DNA from: Terriglobales bacterium
GTDB lineage: Bacteria; Acidobacteriota; Terriglobia; Terriglobales; Acidobacteriaceae
Assembly: GCA_035573675.1 (NCBI GenBank)
Contig: DATMAB010000020.1
Span: 24,408-88,407 of the forward strand
DNA: 64,000 bases
Reading direction: 5' to 3'
Below the pieces are notes generated by a model, which worked only from the letters and a program-made list of their open reading frames with translations, had not been told where the DNA came from and did no database searches. This document shows, one piece after another, positions 28,015-38,732 of the stretch; position 1 is the stretch's first letter; every line of letters starts with the position of its first letter. The position numbers were made by a program, and so were the translations under genes.

Positions 28015-30387
28015 ATGCTCGGCCAGACGCTGGGCCACTATCGTGTCCTGGAGCAGATCGGAGCGGGCGGGATGGGCGTCGTGTACCGCGCTCATGACGA
28101 ACGGCTAGACCGCGACGTTGCTCTGAAGGTCCTGCCTGCCAGCACGCTTGTTGACGAAGCCGCCCGCAAGCGCTTCCGTCAAGAAGCTCTCACACTCTCA
28201 AAACTGAATCATCCCAATATCGAAACGGTCTTCGACTTCGACACCCAGGATGGGGTGGACTTCCTGGTGATGGAGCTGATTCCGGGAGTCACGCTCGACC
28301 AGAAGCTGGTCTCAGGAGCTCTACCGGAGAAGGACCTGCTGCGACTGGGACAGCAGCTTGCGGAAGGGCTGGCGGCGGCGCATGAGCAGGGCATCATCCA
28401 CCGAGACCTGAAGCCGGGAAACCTGCGCGTGACACCGGACGGACGGCTGAAGATCCTGGATTTCGGACTGGCCAAGCTGCTGCAACCGGTTACTCACGCC
28501 GATGTCACTCAAAGTGTGACCGAAACGCAGAGCGTTACGGGAACTCTCCCCTACATGGCGCCGGAGCAGCTGCGCGGCGAGACGGCAGACGCGCGCTCGG
28601 ACATATGGGCGGCGGGAGCAGTGCTGTACGAAATGGCGACTGGGCGGCGTCCGTTTGACGCCAAGCTCTCTACCGCCCTGGCGGGAGACATCCAGCACAC
28701 TCCGCCACCTTCCCCGCGGCAACTCAAGTTCGAACTTTCGCCCAAACTCGAAGACATCATCCTGAAGTGCCTGGAAAAGGAACCGGACAATCGTTACCAG
28801 TCGGCTCGAGAGCTGGCAGTAGACCTGCGGCGGCTCGCAGCCCCAGCAGCGACCGCAGTGGTGGCAGTCGGCCTGCCCGCAAAGAAGCGCTGGAAAACCT
28901 TCGCAGCCGTGTCGGTCGCGGGCCTGGTCGTGCTCATTGCCGCTGTTTCCATTGCGAACCTTGGCGGCGTGCGCGACCGTCTGCTGGGCAAGGCCGCGGC
29001 ACCGCAGATCAAGTCCATCGCTGTGCTGCCTCTGGCCAACCTTTCCGGAGATCCCGAGCAGGAATACTTTGCCGACGGCATGACCGAAGCCCTCATCACC
29101 GACCTGGCGCAGATCAGCGCGCTGCGGGTCATCTCCAGGACTTCCGTCATGGAGTACAAGGGAGCGAAGAAGCCCTTGCCGCAGATCGCCAGGGAATTGA
29201 ACGTGGATGCAGTCGTCGAAGGTTCGGTGCAGCGCTCCGGTGGGCGGGTGCGAATCAGCGCGCAGTTGATCGAGGCCCAGACAGACCGCCACCTCTGGGC
29301 GCGGAGCTACGAGCGCCAGTTGAGCGACGTTCTTACCTTGCAGGAGGAATTGGCCCGCAGCATTGCCGGCGAAATCCGGGTGAAGCTCACGCCGCAGGAA
29401 CAGGCGCGACTGGCTAGCGCCCGAGCCGTGAACCCTGACGCCCATGAGGCCTATCTCCTCGGCCGATTCCATCTTGAGAAGGGCGACCCTGCTGGGCTGG
29501 AGAAGGCTTTGGCGTACTTTCAGCAGGCCGTGCAGAAGGATCCGCAGTACGCGCCCGCCTACACAGGTCTGGCCGACTACTACGGCATTCTTCCCTTTTA
29601 CACCCGCTCGTCTCCCAGCGAGGTTTTTCCCAAGGCCCAAGCGGCTGCGCTGCGTGCCTTGGAGATCGACAGCAACCTGGCGGAAGCGCACGCCTCGCTC
29701 GCCTACACGCTTGCCTACTACGACTGGGACTGGGCGGGCGCAGAAAGGGAGTTCCAGCGCGCGCTCGCACTCAACCCCAACTACAGCGCTGCGCACGCAC
29801 GTTACAGCAGGTTGCTGGGCATGCTGGGCCGGCTCGACGAGGCTCGGGCACAAATGCAGCGTGTGCAGGAGCTCGAACCGCTGTCGCTCTCGCCTCGAGG
29901 CAACCTGGCGATGCTGGCGTACTTCGCCGGTCAATACGATGTGGCGATCGTCCAACTGCAGGAAATTTTGGAAATGGATCCCAAATTCCCGACCGGCTAC
30001 TGGGGCCTGGGCCTGGCCTATGAACAGAAAGGACAGTACAAGCAGGCCATCGCCGCCTTCGAGAGGGCTCAGTCGTTGGCTCCGGGCAGCTTGAACATCA
30101 AGGCCTCGCTGGGCCACGCCTACGCGGTTCAGGGAGACGTCGGCAAGGCGAAGCAAATCATCGCCGAACTCAAGGACCAATCCAGGCAGAAGTATGTTTC
30201 TTCCTACCAGGTGGCGTTGGTCTTTGCCGGACTCGGGCAGAAAAAAGAGGCGCTGGACTGGCTCGAAAGGGCCTACAACGAGCGGTCCACTCCGGTGGCC
30301 TATGCGAGGATGGACCCGCGGCTTGCCTCGCTGCGCTCCGACGCGCGCTTCCAGGACCTATTGCGCCGGATGAAATTCCCCCCGTAG
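28015..30387 (+). CDS. Receptor-like Ser/Thr protein kinase with TolB-like and TPR extracytoplasmic region
   Basis: This 790-residue Pkn-type kinase has a complete N-terminal catalytic domain: glycine loop IGAGGMG, K38 (VALK), catalytic D131 (HRDLKPGN), D149 of DFG and MAPEQ. One membrane segment lies near residues 300-320. The outer part begins with a TolB/FlgO-like domain (SIAVLPLANLSGDPEQEYF, EALITDLAQI, VVEGSVQRSGGRVRI, HLWARSYER). At least six TPR repeats follow. This layout is common in acidobacteria; its signal is unknown. It has its own promoter after rho and is convergent with the M1 aminopeptidase gene, with only 7 bp between the stops. Confidence 0.92.
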   Translation: MLGQTLGHYRVLEQIGAGGMGVVYRAHDERLDRDVALKVLPASTLVDEAARKRFRQEALTLSKLNHPNIETVFDFDTQDGVDFLVMELIPGVTLDQKLVSGALPEKDLLRLGQQLAEGLAAAHEQGIIHRDLKPGNLRVTPDGRLKILDFGLAKLLQPVTHADVTQSVTETQSVTGTLPYMAPEQLRGETADARSDIWAAGAVLYEMATGRRPFDAKLSTALAGDIQHTPPPSPRQLKFELSPKLEDIILKCLEKEPDNRYQSARELAVDLRRLAAPAATAVVAVGLPAKKRWKTFAAVSVAGLVVLIAAVSIANLGGVRDRLLGKAAAPQIKSIAVLPLANLSGDPEQEYFADGMTEALITDLAQISALRVISRTSVMEYKGAKKPLPQIARELNVDAVVEGSVQRSGGRVRISAQLIEAQTDRHLWARSYERQLSDVLTLQEELARSIAGEIRVKLTPQEQARLASARAVNPDAHEAYLLGRFHLEKGDPAGLEKALAYFQQAVQKDPQYAPAYTGLADYYGILPFYTRSSPSEVFPKAQAAALRALEIDSNLAEAHASLAYTLAYYDWDWAGAEREFQRALALNPNYSAAHARYSRLLGMLGRLDEARAQMQRVQELEPLSLSPRGNLAMLAYFAGQYDVAIVQLQEILEMDPKFPTGYWGLGLAYEQKGQYKQAIAAFERAQSLAPGSLNIKASLGHAYAVQGDVGKAKQIIAELKDQSRQKYVSSYQVALVFAGLGQKKEALDWLERAYNERSTPVAYARMDPRLASLRSDARFQDLLRRMKFPP

Positions 30388-30394
30388 TTAGAGC

Positions 30395-33007
30395 CTATCT
30401 TCCCGCTCCCTCGGCCCGCCCCGCCAGCCACGCCGCCAGGCTCTGCTGCTGGGTCGCGCGCAGATCGATGCAGTTGCTAGCGGTCTCCAGCGCCTGGCGC
30501 ATGGTGCGCTCGGCCGCCGGCACGGGATGGGCGGCGAAGAAGGCCCTGGCATCTGCAATCGCCGGGGCTTCGCAGAACGTGCTCACGGCCCGCACCACAT
30601 CGCGCGCATTTCCGATGGTGAGCGCCGCCTCCACCCGCGGCCAGTTGGCCTTCACGAAGTCCCACGCCACGGCCTGCGTTTCCCGGTGCTCGAGGATCTC
30701 CTCGATGAAGCCGGGTGAGTCCTGGTTGCGCATCTTTTCGGAGACGGCATACTCCAGCGACCGCCGTACCAGCGCCGGGTCGGTGAAGTACGTCAGCGCA
30801 TCCAGATAGCGTTCGCGCTCTTCCGGCGCCAGGTCACTTTCCATCTTCACCAGATACTTATCGTAGAGTGCGGCATCGCCATCCAGCGCGGCCAGGCTGA
30901 GCACGGTTTCGGCCAGCGTCGCGTCCACTGACTTCGGGTCAGCCAGGTACTGCTCGGCGAGCTCGCGCGCCTGCGCCCGAACTTCCGGGTCGCCTCCAGT
31001 GCGGCCCATCGTCATAAGCACATAAGCCCGCAGGCTGCGGACTTCGTCGCTTTCGCTGGCTCGCGGCTGCCATCCCAACTTCTGTGCCGTGGGGCGCAGC
31101 AGGTGCTGCACCCAGGCCTGGTATTTCGGCCGCGTGGCATCGTTCAGCAGATAATCGCCGATGTAATCCAGCCGCCCGGTCAGCGTGAACATCACCACCC
31201 GTGTGCGCTCGTCGCGGAAGCCCTCGGCAAAACTCAGATAATCGCCGATCTGCTGCTCGCCCACACGCACCAGCGCCCACTGGTCGTTCAGCAGGGAAAG
31301 CCGCTCGCCGGGGCTCAGTTCGGCCTGCATCGCGTGCGCCAGGCTGCGCAGCGACTCGCTGTCGTAGGCCACGCGGTAGTAGCCGGTGCCGGCGGGATTG
31401 GCCAGCATCCACGGCCGGCAGCTCTCCTCGATGAACGTCAGCTTGCGCTGCGTCATGACTTCGCACCGCGGAGCCGCATCGCCCGGCCCGCGCAGGCACA
31501 AGGGTACCTGCCACAGCGAATCGCTTCCCTTTTCGAACGCCTGGCGATCGAAAAAGAAGCGCTGTTGCTGGGCCTCGATCATTCCGCCGTGCTTCTCGCA
31601 GGTAACGCGCACACGGATGAGGGGCGTGCCCGGCTGGTCCACGAAGCTGCGCATGATGGCATCCACCGGTTTGCCGGACTCCTGCGCCAGGGTGTTCCAG
31701 AAGTCTTCTGCGGTGGCGTTGGCATAGGAGTGCTTTTTCAGATAGGCCTGCACACCGCGCCGGAACGTCTCTTCGCCCAAGTAGTTCTCCACCATGCGCA
31801 GGACCGCGGCCGTCTTCGAGTAAGCGATGCCGTCGAACAGTTCGTTGATCTCTTCGCGCGTCTCCGCCTGCCGGCGAATGGGCCGCGTGTTGGCCAGGGA
31901 ATCGAGCGACAGCGCGGTTCCCGAGGAGTACACGTCCTGCACTTCACGCTGCCATTCCGGCTTCCACGCCTTCAGCGGTTTGCTGGTTGCCCAGGTGGCG
32001 AAGCCTTCGTTAAGCCAGATGTCATCCCACCATTTCATGGTCACCAGGTCGCCGAACCACATGTGCGCGATCTCATGCGCCAGGATGCCTGCGATGCCGC
32101 GCTTGGTTGCTGCCGAGGCCGTAGATTCATCGGCGAGCAGCGAACTCTCGCGATAGAAGATGGCGCCGGCGTTTTCCATGGCGCCGGCTTCGAAATCCGG
32201 AACCGCCAGCACGTCCAGCTTCTCGAACGGATAGCGGATGCCGAAGTACTGATTGAAGTACGCCACCTGTTGCTCGGCCGCAGCCAGCGCATACTTCGTC
32301 AGGTGAGCATTCTCGGGCGTTGCGCAGATGCGGATGGGAATGCCGTCGGCCGCTCCCTCCGAGCACTTCCAGTCGCCCACTGCCATGGCAACGAGATACG
32401 TGGATATCTTCGGCGTGGTGGAGAACCGCAGGGTGTGCTTCCCGGCCGCCGGTCCCGGCGTATCCGACACGATGCGGCCATTCGAAATCGCGGTATCACC
32501 CTGGTCCACCACCAGGGTGATGGCGAACGTCGCCTTGAACGCCGGCTCGTCGAAGGATGGGAACGCGCGCCGCGCGTCCGTGGGCTCCATCTGCGTGGTG
32601 GCGTAGTTGCGCCCTTTGCCCTTGCTCAGGTAGAAGCCGCGCAACTGGCCATTCAAAATGCCCGCGTAACGGACGTGAATCTCCGCCGGGCCGGGCTGGA
32701 GCGCCTTGCCGACGGCGAACGTTGCCGTCTCGGCCTTGGGATCGAGAGCGACTTCGGCCTTCTGCTTCTTGCCTGCCTGCGCGATCGTGACCTCGTGAAA
32801 CTCGATCTCCAGCGCATGCAGTGTCACGGTCGAAGTGGGCCGCGCCACGTTGACGCGGATGGTCTCCTCACCGGCGAACTTCGCCGCCTTCAAGTCGGGC
32901 TTGAAGGTTAGCTCGTAATGTTCTGGAACTACGTTGCCTGGAAGGCGCCTGGCAAATGCGGGCGACAGCAGGACAAAGCACAGACAAAAGACTGCGGTCG
33001 TTCTCAT
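30395..33007 (-). CDS. M1 family zinc aminopeptidase (secreted PepN-like)
   Basis: This 870-residue exported aminopeptidase has an N-terminal signal peptide (TTAVFCLCFVLLSPAFA). Substrate motif GAMEN is followed by the zinc site H311-E312-x-x-H315 (HEIAHMWFGD) and E334 (LNEGFA), the HExxH-x18-E pattern of family M1. A C-terminal ERAP1-like helical domain fills the second half. The ATG at 33007 was chosen because it starts the signal peptide; a longer frame would run into hutI. It lies 61 bp downstream of hutI on the same strand, so it may supply free histidine and other amino acids to the Hut pathway. Confidence 0.93.
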   Translation of the reverse strand: MRTTAVFCLCFVLLSPAFARRLPGNVVPEHYELTFKPDLKAAKFAGEETIRVNVARPTSTVTLHALEIEFHEVTIAQAGKKQKAEVALDPKAETATFAVGKALQPGPAEIHVRYAGILNGQLRGFYLSKGKGRNYATTQMEPTDARRAFPSFDEPAFKATFAITLVVDQGDTAISNGRIVSDTPGPAAGKHTLRFSTTPKISTYLVAMAVGDWKCSEGAADGIPIRICATPENAHLTKYALAAAEQQVAYFNQYFGIRYPFEKLDVLAVPDFEAGAMENAGAIFYRESSLLADESTASAATKRGIAGILAHEIAHMWFGDLVTMKWWDDIWLNEGFATWATSKPLKAWKPEWQREVQDVYSSGTALSLDSLANTRPIRRQAETREEINELFDGIAYSKTAAVLRMVENYLGEETFRRGVQAYLKKHSYANATAEDFWNTLAQESGKPVDAIMRSFVDQPGTPLIRVRVTCEKHGGMIEAQQQRFFFDRQAFEKGSDSLWQVPLCLRGPGDAAPRCEVMTQRKLTFIEESCRPWMLANPAGTGYYRVAYDSESLRSLAHAMQAELSPGERLSLLNDQWALVRVGEQQIGDYLSFAEGFRDERTRVVMFTLTGRLDYIGDYLLNDATRPKYQAWVQHLLRPTAQKLGWQPRASESDEVRSLRAYVLMTMGRTGGDPEVRAQARELAEQYLADPKSVDATLAETVLSLAALDGDAALYDKYLVKMESDLAPEERERYLDALTYFTDPALVRRSLEYAVSEKMRNQDSPGFIEEILEHRETQAVAWDFVKANWPRVEAALTIGNARDVVRAVSTFCEAPAIADARAFFAAHPVPAAERTMRQALETASNCIDLRATQQQSLAAWLAGRAEGAGR

Positions 33008-33068
33008 CGGAACTCCAGCCGGGGATTCAAAAGCGGCTCTTTCATTAGAAGCGACAGCCGAAAAATCG

Positions 33069-34349
33069 TCAAACGCAGAGCTGGCCGCCGAACACGGTCG
33101 CCCGGCAACGATTCTCCGCGATCCAGTACGGAATCTCGCGATAGTCAGCGACGTCGAACAGGGCGAAATCGGCGTCCTTGCCGGGTTCAATCGAGCCTGT
33201 GCGGTGCGCCAGCCGCAGCGCATGCGCACCGTTGATCGTCGCCGACGCAATCGCCTCCGCTGGCGTCATCTTCATCTGCGTGCAGGCCAGCGAAAGCACG
33301 AAGGGCATGCTGCGCGTGGGTGCGGTGCCGGGGTTGTAGTCGGTGGCCAGGGCCACCGCCACGCCCGCGTCGATCATCCGCCGCGCCGGCGGATACGTCC
33401 CCAGACCCAGGAAATAGTTCGACGCCGGCACCAGCGTGACGATGGTGCCGTGTCGCTCCAGTTGCGGCAGGTCCTCCTCGATGACGTTGTCCATGTGATC
33501 GAGCGACGCGGGATGGAACCGCAGCAGCGGCCACACCGAGTTGGCGGTGAACTGGCAGATGTGTACCCGCACACCCAGTCCGTGCCCAGTGGCTGCTTCG
33601 AAGATTTGCTCGGCATCGGCGAGCGAGAATGCACCGTGGTCGACGAAAACATCCACGAACGCCGCCAGTTTGCGCCTCGCCGCCTGCGGGATCATCTTCT
33701 TTGTGACCTCGCGCACATACTGTTGCGGCTTGCCGAGGAATTCTTTCGGGACGACGTGCGCGCCCAGAAGCGTCGGCACCACCGTGCCCGGCCAGCGCTG
33801 CGCCGCCTGTGCGATGGCCTCCAGCGACTTCAGTTCCGCCTGGGTGCTCAGCCCGTAGCCTGACTTCGCTTCCACCGTGGTAGTGCCCTGCGCGCCCATG
33901 TGTTCGAGCGCGGCGAGCACTCGTTCCGCAAGCTCTTTCACCGTCGCCTTGCGCACCGATTCGACACTGGACCGGATTCCGCCACCCTTCTCCGCGATCT
34001 GCTCATAGCTCGCGCCCGCTACGCGCTGCTCGAAATCCACCAGCCGCGGCGCCACGAACGCCGGATGCGTGTGCGCATCCACGAAGCCGGGTAGCACTAC
34101 GCCGCCGCCGCAGTCATATTCGCGGACTCTTCCCTTCCCTTTCGACTTCAGCAATGGATGCCGCCCCACCTCGCGCCGCTTGCCAGCCGCGGCAATCTTC
34201 CCCTCGGCGCACAGCACAGCCGCGTCTTCGATCAACCCGACGTCGTTCAGTTCCGCCCCGCGGCGCGGCCCTGTGGATTTGGGATTCGGCGAGCGTACGG
34301 TGAGCAGTTGGCGGATGTTGGTGAGGAGGAGCGGGGAGGCCTTGGCCAT
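33069..34349 (-). CDS. hutI: Imidazolonepropionase
   Basis: HutI hydrolyses imidazolonepropionate to N-formimino-glutamate, the third step of histidine degradation. The 426-residue amidohydrolase has metal ligands in DAHTHP, GAHVVP and HICQFT, with a late Asp in LATDYNPGTAPT. That last motif and the KSGYGLS strand are typical of HutI. Its ATG overlaps the hutU stop by one base (TAATG), so the two are coupled. Upstream histidase (hutH) and the downstream formimidoylase genes are not in the window. Confidence 0.95.
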   Translation of the reverse strand: MAKASPLLLTNIRQLLTVRSPNPKSTGPRRGAELNDVGLIEDAAVLCAEGKIAAAGKRREVGRHPLLKSKGKGRVREYDCGGGVVLPGFVDAHTHPAFVAPRLVDFEQRVAGASYEQIAEKGGGIRSSVESVRKATVKELAERVLAALEHMGAQGTTTVEAKSGYGLSTQAELKSLEAIAQAAQRWPGTVVPTLLGAHVVPKEFLGKPQQYVREVTKKMIPQAARRKLAAFVDVFVDHGAFSLADAEQIFEAATGHGLGVRVHICQFTANSVWPLLRFHPASLDHMDNVIEEDLPQLERHGTIVTLVPASNYFLGLGTYPPARRMIDAGVAVALATDYNPGTAPTRSMPFVLSLACTQMKMTPAEAIASATINGAHALRLAHRTGSIEPGKDADFALFDVADYREIPYWIAENRCRATVFGGQLCV

Positions 34350-36031
34350 TACTCTTTTCGCCGCATCGGTATGTTCACGCCCCTCTTTTCCGCGAACCCG
34401 ATCGCCTCTTCGTACCCTGCGTCGGCGTGCCGCGCGATACCGATGCCGGGGTCGTTGGTCAGAACACGCTCGATCCTCCGCGCCATGGCCTCGCTGCCAT
34501 CGGCCACGGTGACCTGCCCGGCGTGCAGCGAGTACCCGATGCCCACGCCGCCTCCGTTGTGAATGGAGACCCAGCTCGCGCCGCTCGCCGTGTTCAGCAG
34601 CGCGTTAAGCAGAGGCCAGTCGGCCACGGCGTCTGAGCCATCTTTCATGGCTTCAGTCTCGCGGTACGGAGACGCCACCGAGCCGGTATCGAGATGGTCG
34701 CGCCCCATGACCACCGGCGCCTTGAGCCTGCCCTTCCTGACCAGGTCGTTGATGGCCAGGCCGAACTGCGCGCGCTCGCCATACCCCAGCCAGCAGATGC
34801 GCGCCGGCAGTCCCTGGAACTTGATGCGCTTGCGCGCCAGCTTGATCCAGCGGTCGAGAATGGGGTTCGCCGGGAACATCGACAGGACTAGGTCATCAGT
34901 CACGGCGATGTCGGCGGGATCGCCCGACAGCGCCACCCAGCGGAACGGCCCGCGCCCCTCGCAGAACAGCGGCCGGATGTATGCCGGCACGAATCCGGGG
35001 AAGGCATAGGCGTCTTTCACGCCACGCTGGAACGCGAAGGTTCGGATGTTGTTGCCGTAGTCGAAGGTCACCGCGCCCATGCGCATCAGCTTCAGCATGC
35101 CCTCGACGTGCCGCGCAATCGAATCGAGCGACCGTTCGAGGTAGCCCTTGGGATCGCGCCGGCGCAATTCCGCTGCCTGCTCAACTGTCAGCCCCTGCGG
35201 GATGTATCCGTTCAGCGGGTCGTGGGCCGAGGTCTGGTCGGTGAGCAGGTCGGGCACCACGCCGCGCTCCGCCAGTTCCGGGATCACGTCGGCGCAGTTC
35301 CCCACCAGCCCCACGGAGACGGCCTCTTTCTTGCGCACTGCGTTCTTCAGGATGCGCAGCGCCTCGTCCAGCGAGTTGACCATGAAGTCGCAGTAGCCGG
35401 TCTTCAGGCGCTTCTTGATGCGCTCCGGATCCACCTCCACACCCAGGAACGCCGCGCCCGCCATGGTGGCGGCCAGCGGCTGCGCGCCGCCCATCCCACC
35501 CATGCCGCCCGAGACCACCAGCTTCCCTTCCAGCGTACCGAAATGCTTTTCGCCCGCGGCGGCGAACGTCTCGAACGTCCCCTGCACGATGCCCTGTGAT
35601 CCGATATAGATCCACGAGCCTGCCGTCATCTGCCCGTACATCATCAGGCCCGCGCGCTCGAGTTCGTTGAACTTCTCCCAGTTCGACCAGTGGCCGACCA
35701 GGTTGGAATTCGCGATCAATACGCGAGGCGCGTAGTCGTGGGTTTTGAAGACGCCCACCGGCTTGCCCGATTGCACCAGCAGCGTCTCGTCGTTCTCCAG
35801 CGCCCTTAGCGCGGCGACGATGGCGTGGTAGCACTCCCAGTTGCGCGCCGCTTTCCCCGTACCGCCGTATACCACCAGGTCGCGCGGACGCTCGCCGACC
35901 TCTTCGTCGAGGTTGTTCATGAGCATGCGCATGGCCGCTTCCTGCGCCCATCCTTTGCAGGAAATGGCCGTGCCCCGCGGGGCCTTGACGGGCGCGTAGA
36001 CAGACTTGCTGGTCTCCGTCTCCACCGGCAT
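34349..36031 (-). CDS. hutU: Urocanate hydratase
   Basis: HutU converts urocanate to imidazolonepropionate with tightly bound NAD+. The 560-residue protein holds the family signature [10 protein letters not shown], the NAD-binding [11 protein letters not shown], and ending [11 protein letters not shown] and HADAGYEEA. Length is normal. The ATG at 36031 is the first in frame in a stretch where a TTGAAT-17-TAACAT promoter places transcription start within 1-2 nt of it, suggesting a leaderless message. It is divergent from the beta-propeller kinase gene. Confidence 0.96.
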   Translation of the reverse strand: MPVETETSKSVYAPVKAPRGTAISCKGWAQEAAMRMLMNNLDEEVGERPRDLVVYGGTGKAARNWECYHAIVAALRALENDETLLVQSGKPVGVFKTHDYAPRVLIANSNLVGHWSNWEKFNELERAGLMMYGQMTAGSWIYIGSQGIVQGTFETFAAAGEKHFGTLEGKLVVSGGMGGMGGAQPLAATMAGAAFLGVEVDPERIKKRLKTGYCDFMVNSLDEALRILKNAVRKKEAVSVGLVGNCADVIPELAERGVVPDLLTDQTSAHDPLNGYIPQGLTVEQAAELRRRDPKGYLERSLDSIARHVEGMLKLMRMGAVTFDYGNNIRTFAFQRGVKDAYAFPGFVPAYIRPLFCEGRGPFRWVALSGDPADIAVTDDLVLSMFPANPILDRWIKLARKRIKFQGLPARICWLGYGERAQFGLAINDLVRKGRLKAPVVMGRDHLDTGSVASPYRETEAMKDGSDAVADWPLLNALLNTASGASWVSIHNGGGVGIGYSLHAGQVTVADGSEAMARRIERVLTNDPGIGIARHADAGYEEAIGFAEKRGVNIPMRRKE

Positions 36032-36038
36032 GGCTGAG

Positions 36039-36067
36039 ATGTTAGTGGTTTCCCGGAGAGCATTCAA
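36039..36067 (-). promoter_or_regulatory. Promoter of hutU-hutI, leaderless type
   Basis: On the minus strand TTGAAT and TAACAT are spaced by 17 bp. The -10 ends 7 nt before the hutU ATG, so the start codon should be at about +2. It lies back to back with the kinase promoter at 36083. Confidence 0.6.
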
Positions 36068-36082
36068 CGGGCCAGGGAGCGT

Positions 36083-36111
36083 TTGACCGCGGCGCGATCT
36101 GTCCGTAAGAT
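36083..36111 (+). promoter_or_regulatory. Promoter of the beta-propeller kinase gene, overlapping its annotated ATG
   Basis: TTGACC and TAAGAT with a 17-bp spacer. The -10 covers the ATG at 36110, which then could not be transcribed from this promoter. The in-frame GTG at 36122 would be at about +5. Confidence 0.5.
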
Positions 36112-38728
36112 GCCCCCACGCGTGAGCGCCACCGGCAACAGGCCCGTCGTCGCAGCGGGACAGACGCTGGGCAACTATCAGATCGTCTCGCTCATTGGCG
36201 CCGGCGGCATGGGCGAGGTCTATCGCGCCCGGGACCGCCGCCTGGAGCGGGACGTCGCCATCAAGGTCCTGCCGGCCCGCTTCGCTGAGGACGCCGATCG
36301 CCTGCGCCGCTTCGAGCAGGAGGCCCGCGCCGCCGCCGCCCTCAACCACACCAACATCCTGGCGGTCTACGAGCTGGGCGTGCACGAAGGCGCGCCCTAC
36401 GTGGTCACCGAGCTGCTGGAAGGCGAGACGCTGCGCGACGCACTCCGCGCCGGTCCCCTTCCCGCGCGCAAGGCCCTGGACTACGCCATGCAGATCGCGC
36501 GCGGCCTGGCCGCGGCCCACGACAAGGGCATTGTCCATCGCGACCTGAAGCCGGAGAACCTTTTTCTCCCGCGCGATGGCGGCATCAAGATCCTCGACTT
36601 CGGCCTCGCCAAGCTCACCCATGCGGAGACGGCGGGCGCTGCCACCAGCGCTCCTACCATGCCCAGCCAGACCGATCCGGGCACGGTGATGGGCACCATG
36701 GGCTACATGTCGCCCGAGCAGGTCCGCGGCCTGCCCACCGACCATCGCACCGACATCTTCACCCTGGGCGCGATTCTCTACGAGATGCTCAGCGGACGCC
36801 GCGCTTTCCGCGGCGAGACGCCCGCAGACACGGCCAGCGCCATTCTGCGCGAGGATCCGCCCGAAATCTCCGACACCGTTCGCAATCTGCCTCCGGGCGC
36901 CGAGCACATCGTGCGCCACTGTATGGAGAAGAACCCGGCCGAGCGCTTCCAGTCCGCGCGTGATCTTGCTTTCGATCTGGAACGTCTCTCCGGCATCTCC
37001 GGTGCGACCTCGGCCGTGCGCGCCGCCGAAGAAGCCCAAGCCCGCGCGCGCTGGAGGCCCCTGCTGACGGCGGCCGCCCTGCTGGCTCTGGTCGCAGCCG
37101 CTTTCGTGGCGGGAAGGAATCTTGCGACCGGCCCGGCCCCCACCCAGAGCGGTTCCCATCGGTTGACGTTTCGTCGCGGCTTTGTATGGACAGCTCGCTT
37201 CGCACCCGACGGCCGGACCATCGTGTACGGCGCCACCTGGGACGGAAAACCCATGGAGGTATTCTCCACCCGGCCCGAAAGCCCGGAATCGCGCTCCCTA
37301 GGATTCGCGGGCGCCGACCTGCTGGCCATTTCTTCCACCGGGGAGTTGGCCATTCTCCTAAATCACAGGTTCGCCCAGACCTTCGCCTCACGGGGCACGC
37401 TGGCCCGTGTGCCGTTGGCAGGCGGCGCACCCCGCGAGGTGCTGGAGGACGTCGCCGAAGCCGACTGGTCTCCGGACGGCTCCTCCCTCGCTGTCGTCCG
37501 CTACCTGCCCCAGGGAGGGCAGCAGCTTGAGTATCCCATCGGCAAGGCCCTTTACAGCACTCGTGATGGCTTCATCGGCAACATCCGTATTTCCCCCAAG
37601 GGCGATCTCATCGCTTTCCTCGATCATCCCGGTGCAGGGGACGATCAGGGCTTCGTGGCGGTCGTCGATCGGGACGGGAAAGTCACGCGACTGGTGGAGA
37701 ACTGGTCGGAACGGGGGCTGGCCTGGTCTCCGACCGGGGACGAGATTTGGTACACCGCCGCCCACGATGCCAGCGAAGCGGGGCGCTCGGTTTACGCGAT
37801 TTCTTTCAGCGGCAAGGTCCGTGTGGTCCACCGGGATGTCGGAGTCCTGACGCTCGCCGATGTCAGCCGCGACGGCCGCATGCTGCTCGCTCACGAGTCC
37901 GAGCGCCGCGGCATCATCGCCCTGTCTCCCGAGGATGCCACGGGGCGCGACTGGTCCTGGTTCGACCGCTCCTTTGCCCGGGATCTTTCCGCCGACGGCA
38001 AGACCATCCTATTCGATGAGACTGGCGAGGGCGGCGGGCCAGAACATGCCGTTTTCCTGCGCCGCTTGGATGGCTCTCCTCCGGTGCGCCTGGGAGGCGG
38101 GTTCGGCCTCTCCCTGTCTCCGGATACCAAGTGGGCGATGGTTCGCGACCTCGACGGCAAGGCTTCGATTCTTCCCACGGGCGCCGGTGAGGCCAAGCCG
38201 GTTCCGGTCCAAAACATCTGGTTCTTCGGAACCGGCTGGTTCCCTGACGGCAAGCGCTTGTTTCTGGTCGCCGCGCCACCGACCGGCGAGCGCAAGCTCT
38301 ACCTCATGGACTTCCCCGGCGGCGAGGTCAAGGAGGTTCCCAGTGAGGCGGTGCCAGGCGGGCCGCGCGGCATCTTCGCCATGCCGGACGGCGAGCACAT
38401 CGCCGTAGCCACGGTTGCTTCCTCTCAGTGCAGCCTCTTGCCGATCAGGGGCGGAGCTGCACGGCCAATCCCGTGTCCATCCGGACCGGTTGCAGGCCTT
38501 TCCGCCGACGGTAAGGCCTGGTACGTGCGCGAGGGCGGCGTGCCGGCCAGCCTTTACCGCACCGACGTCCTCACCGGACGCAAGGAATTCTGGAAGGAGG
38601 TCGCGCCGCCCGATCCTGCCGGCACGTATCGCATGGACAACTTCCTGGTCACTCCCGACGGCAAGACCATCGTCTATACCTACCGCCGCATCCTGTCGGA
38701 CCTCTACCTTGTGGAGGGGATGAAGTAG
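36110..38728 (+). CDS. Receptor-like Ser/Thr protein kinase with PD40/TolB-like beta-propeller
   Basis: This Pkn-type kinase has about 872 residues. The catalytic domain has [10 protein letters not shown], the VAIK lysine, [11 protein letters not shown] and MSPEQ and looks active. One membrane segment near residues 320-340 ([15 protein letters not shown]) is followed by a long beta-propeller of PD40/WD40-like blades ([51 protein letters not shown]). The outer propeller presumably senses a ligand or protein. The ATG at 36110 is conventional, but the promoter at 36083 favours the GTG at 36122; a TTG at 36083 is unlikely. Its stop is 4 bp from the convergent zinc-ribbon gene. Confidence 0.92.
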   Translation: MPPRVSATGNRPVVAAGQTLGNYQIVSLIGAGGMGEVYRARDRRLERDVAIKVLPARFAEDADRLRRFEQEARAAAALNHTNILAVYELGVHEGAPYVVTELLEGETLRDALRAGPLPARKALDYAMQIARGLAAAHDKGIVHRDLKPENLFLPRDGGIKILDFGLAKLTHAETAGAATSAPTMPSQTDPGTVMGTMGYMSPEQVRGLPTDHRTDIFTLGAILYEMLSGRRAFRGETPADTASAILREDPPEISDTVRNLPPGAEHIVRHCMEKNPAERFQSARDLAFDLERLSGISGATSAVRAAEEAQARARWRPLLTAAALLALVAAAFVAGRNLATGPAPTQSGSHRLTFRRGFVWTARFAPDGRTIVYGATWDGKPMEVFSTRPESPESRSLGFAGADLLAISSTGELAILLNHRFAQTFASRGTLARVPLAGGAPREVLEDVAEADWSPDGSSLAVVRYLPQGGQQLEYPIGKALYSTRDGFIGNIRISPKGDLIAFLDHPGAGDDQGFVAVVDRDGKVTRLVENWSERGLAWSPTGDEIWYTAAHDASEAGRSVYAISFSGKVRVVHRDVGVLTLADVSRDGRMLLAHESERRGIIALSPEDATGRDWSWFDRSFARDLSADGKTILFDETGEGGGPEHAVFLRRLDGSPPVRLGGGFGLSLSPDTKWAMVRDLDGKASILPTGAGEAKPVPVQNIWFFGTGWFPDGKRLFLVAAPPTGERKLYLMDFPGGEVKEVPSEAVPGGPRGIFAMPDGEHIAVATVASSQCSLLPIRGGAARPIPCPSGPVAGLSADGKAWYVREGGVPASLYRTDVLTGRKEFWKEVAPPDPAGTYRMDNFLVTPDGKTIVYTYRRILSDLYLVEGMK

Positions 38729-38732
38729 CGCC

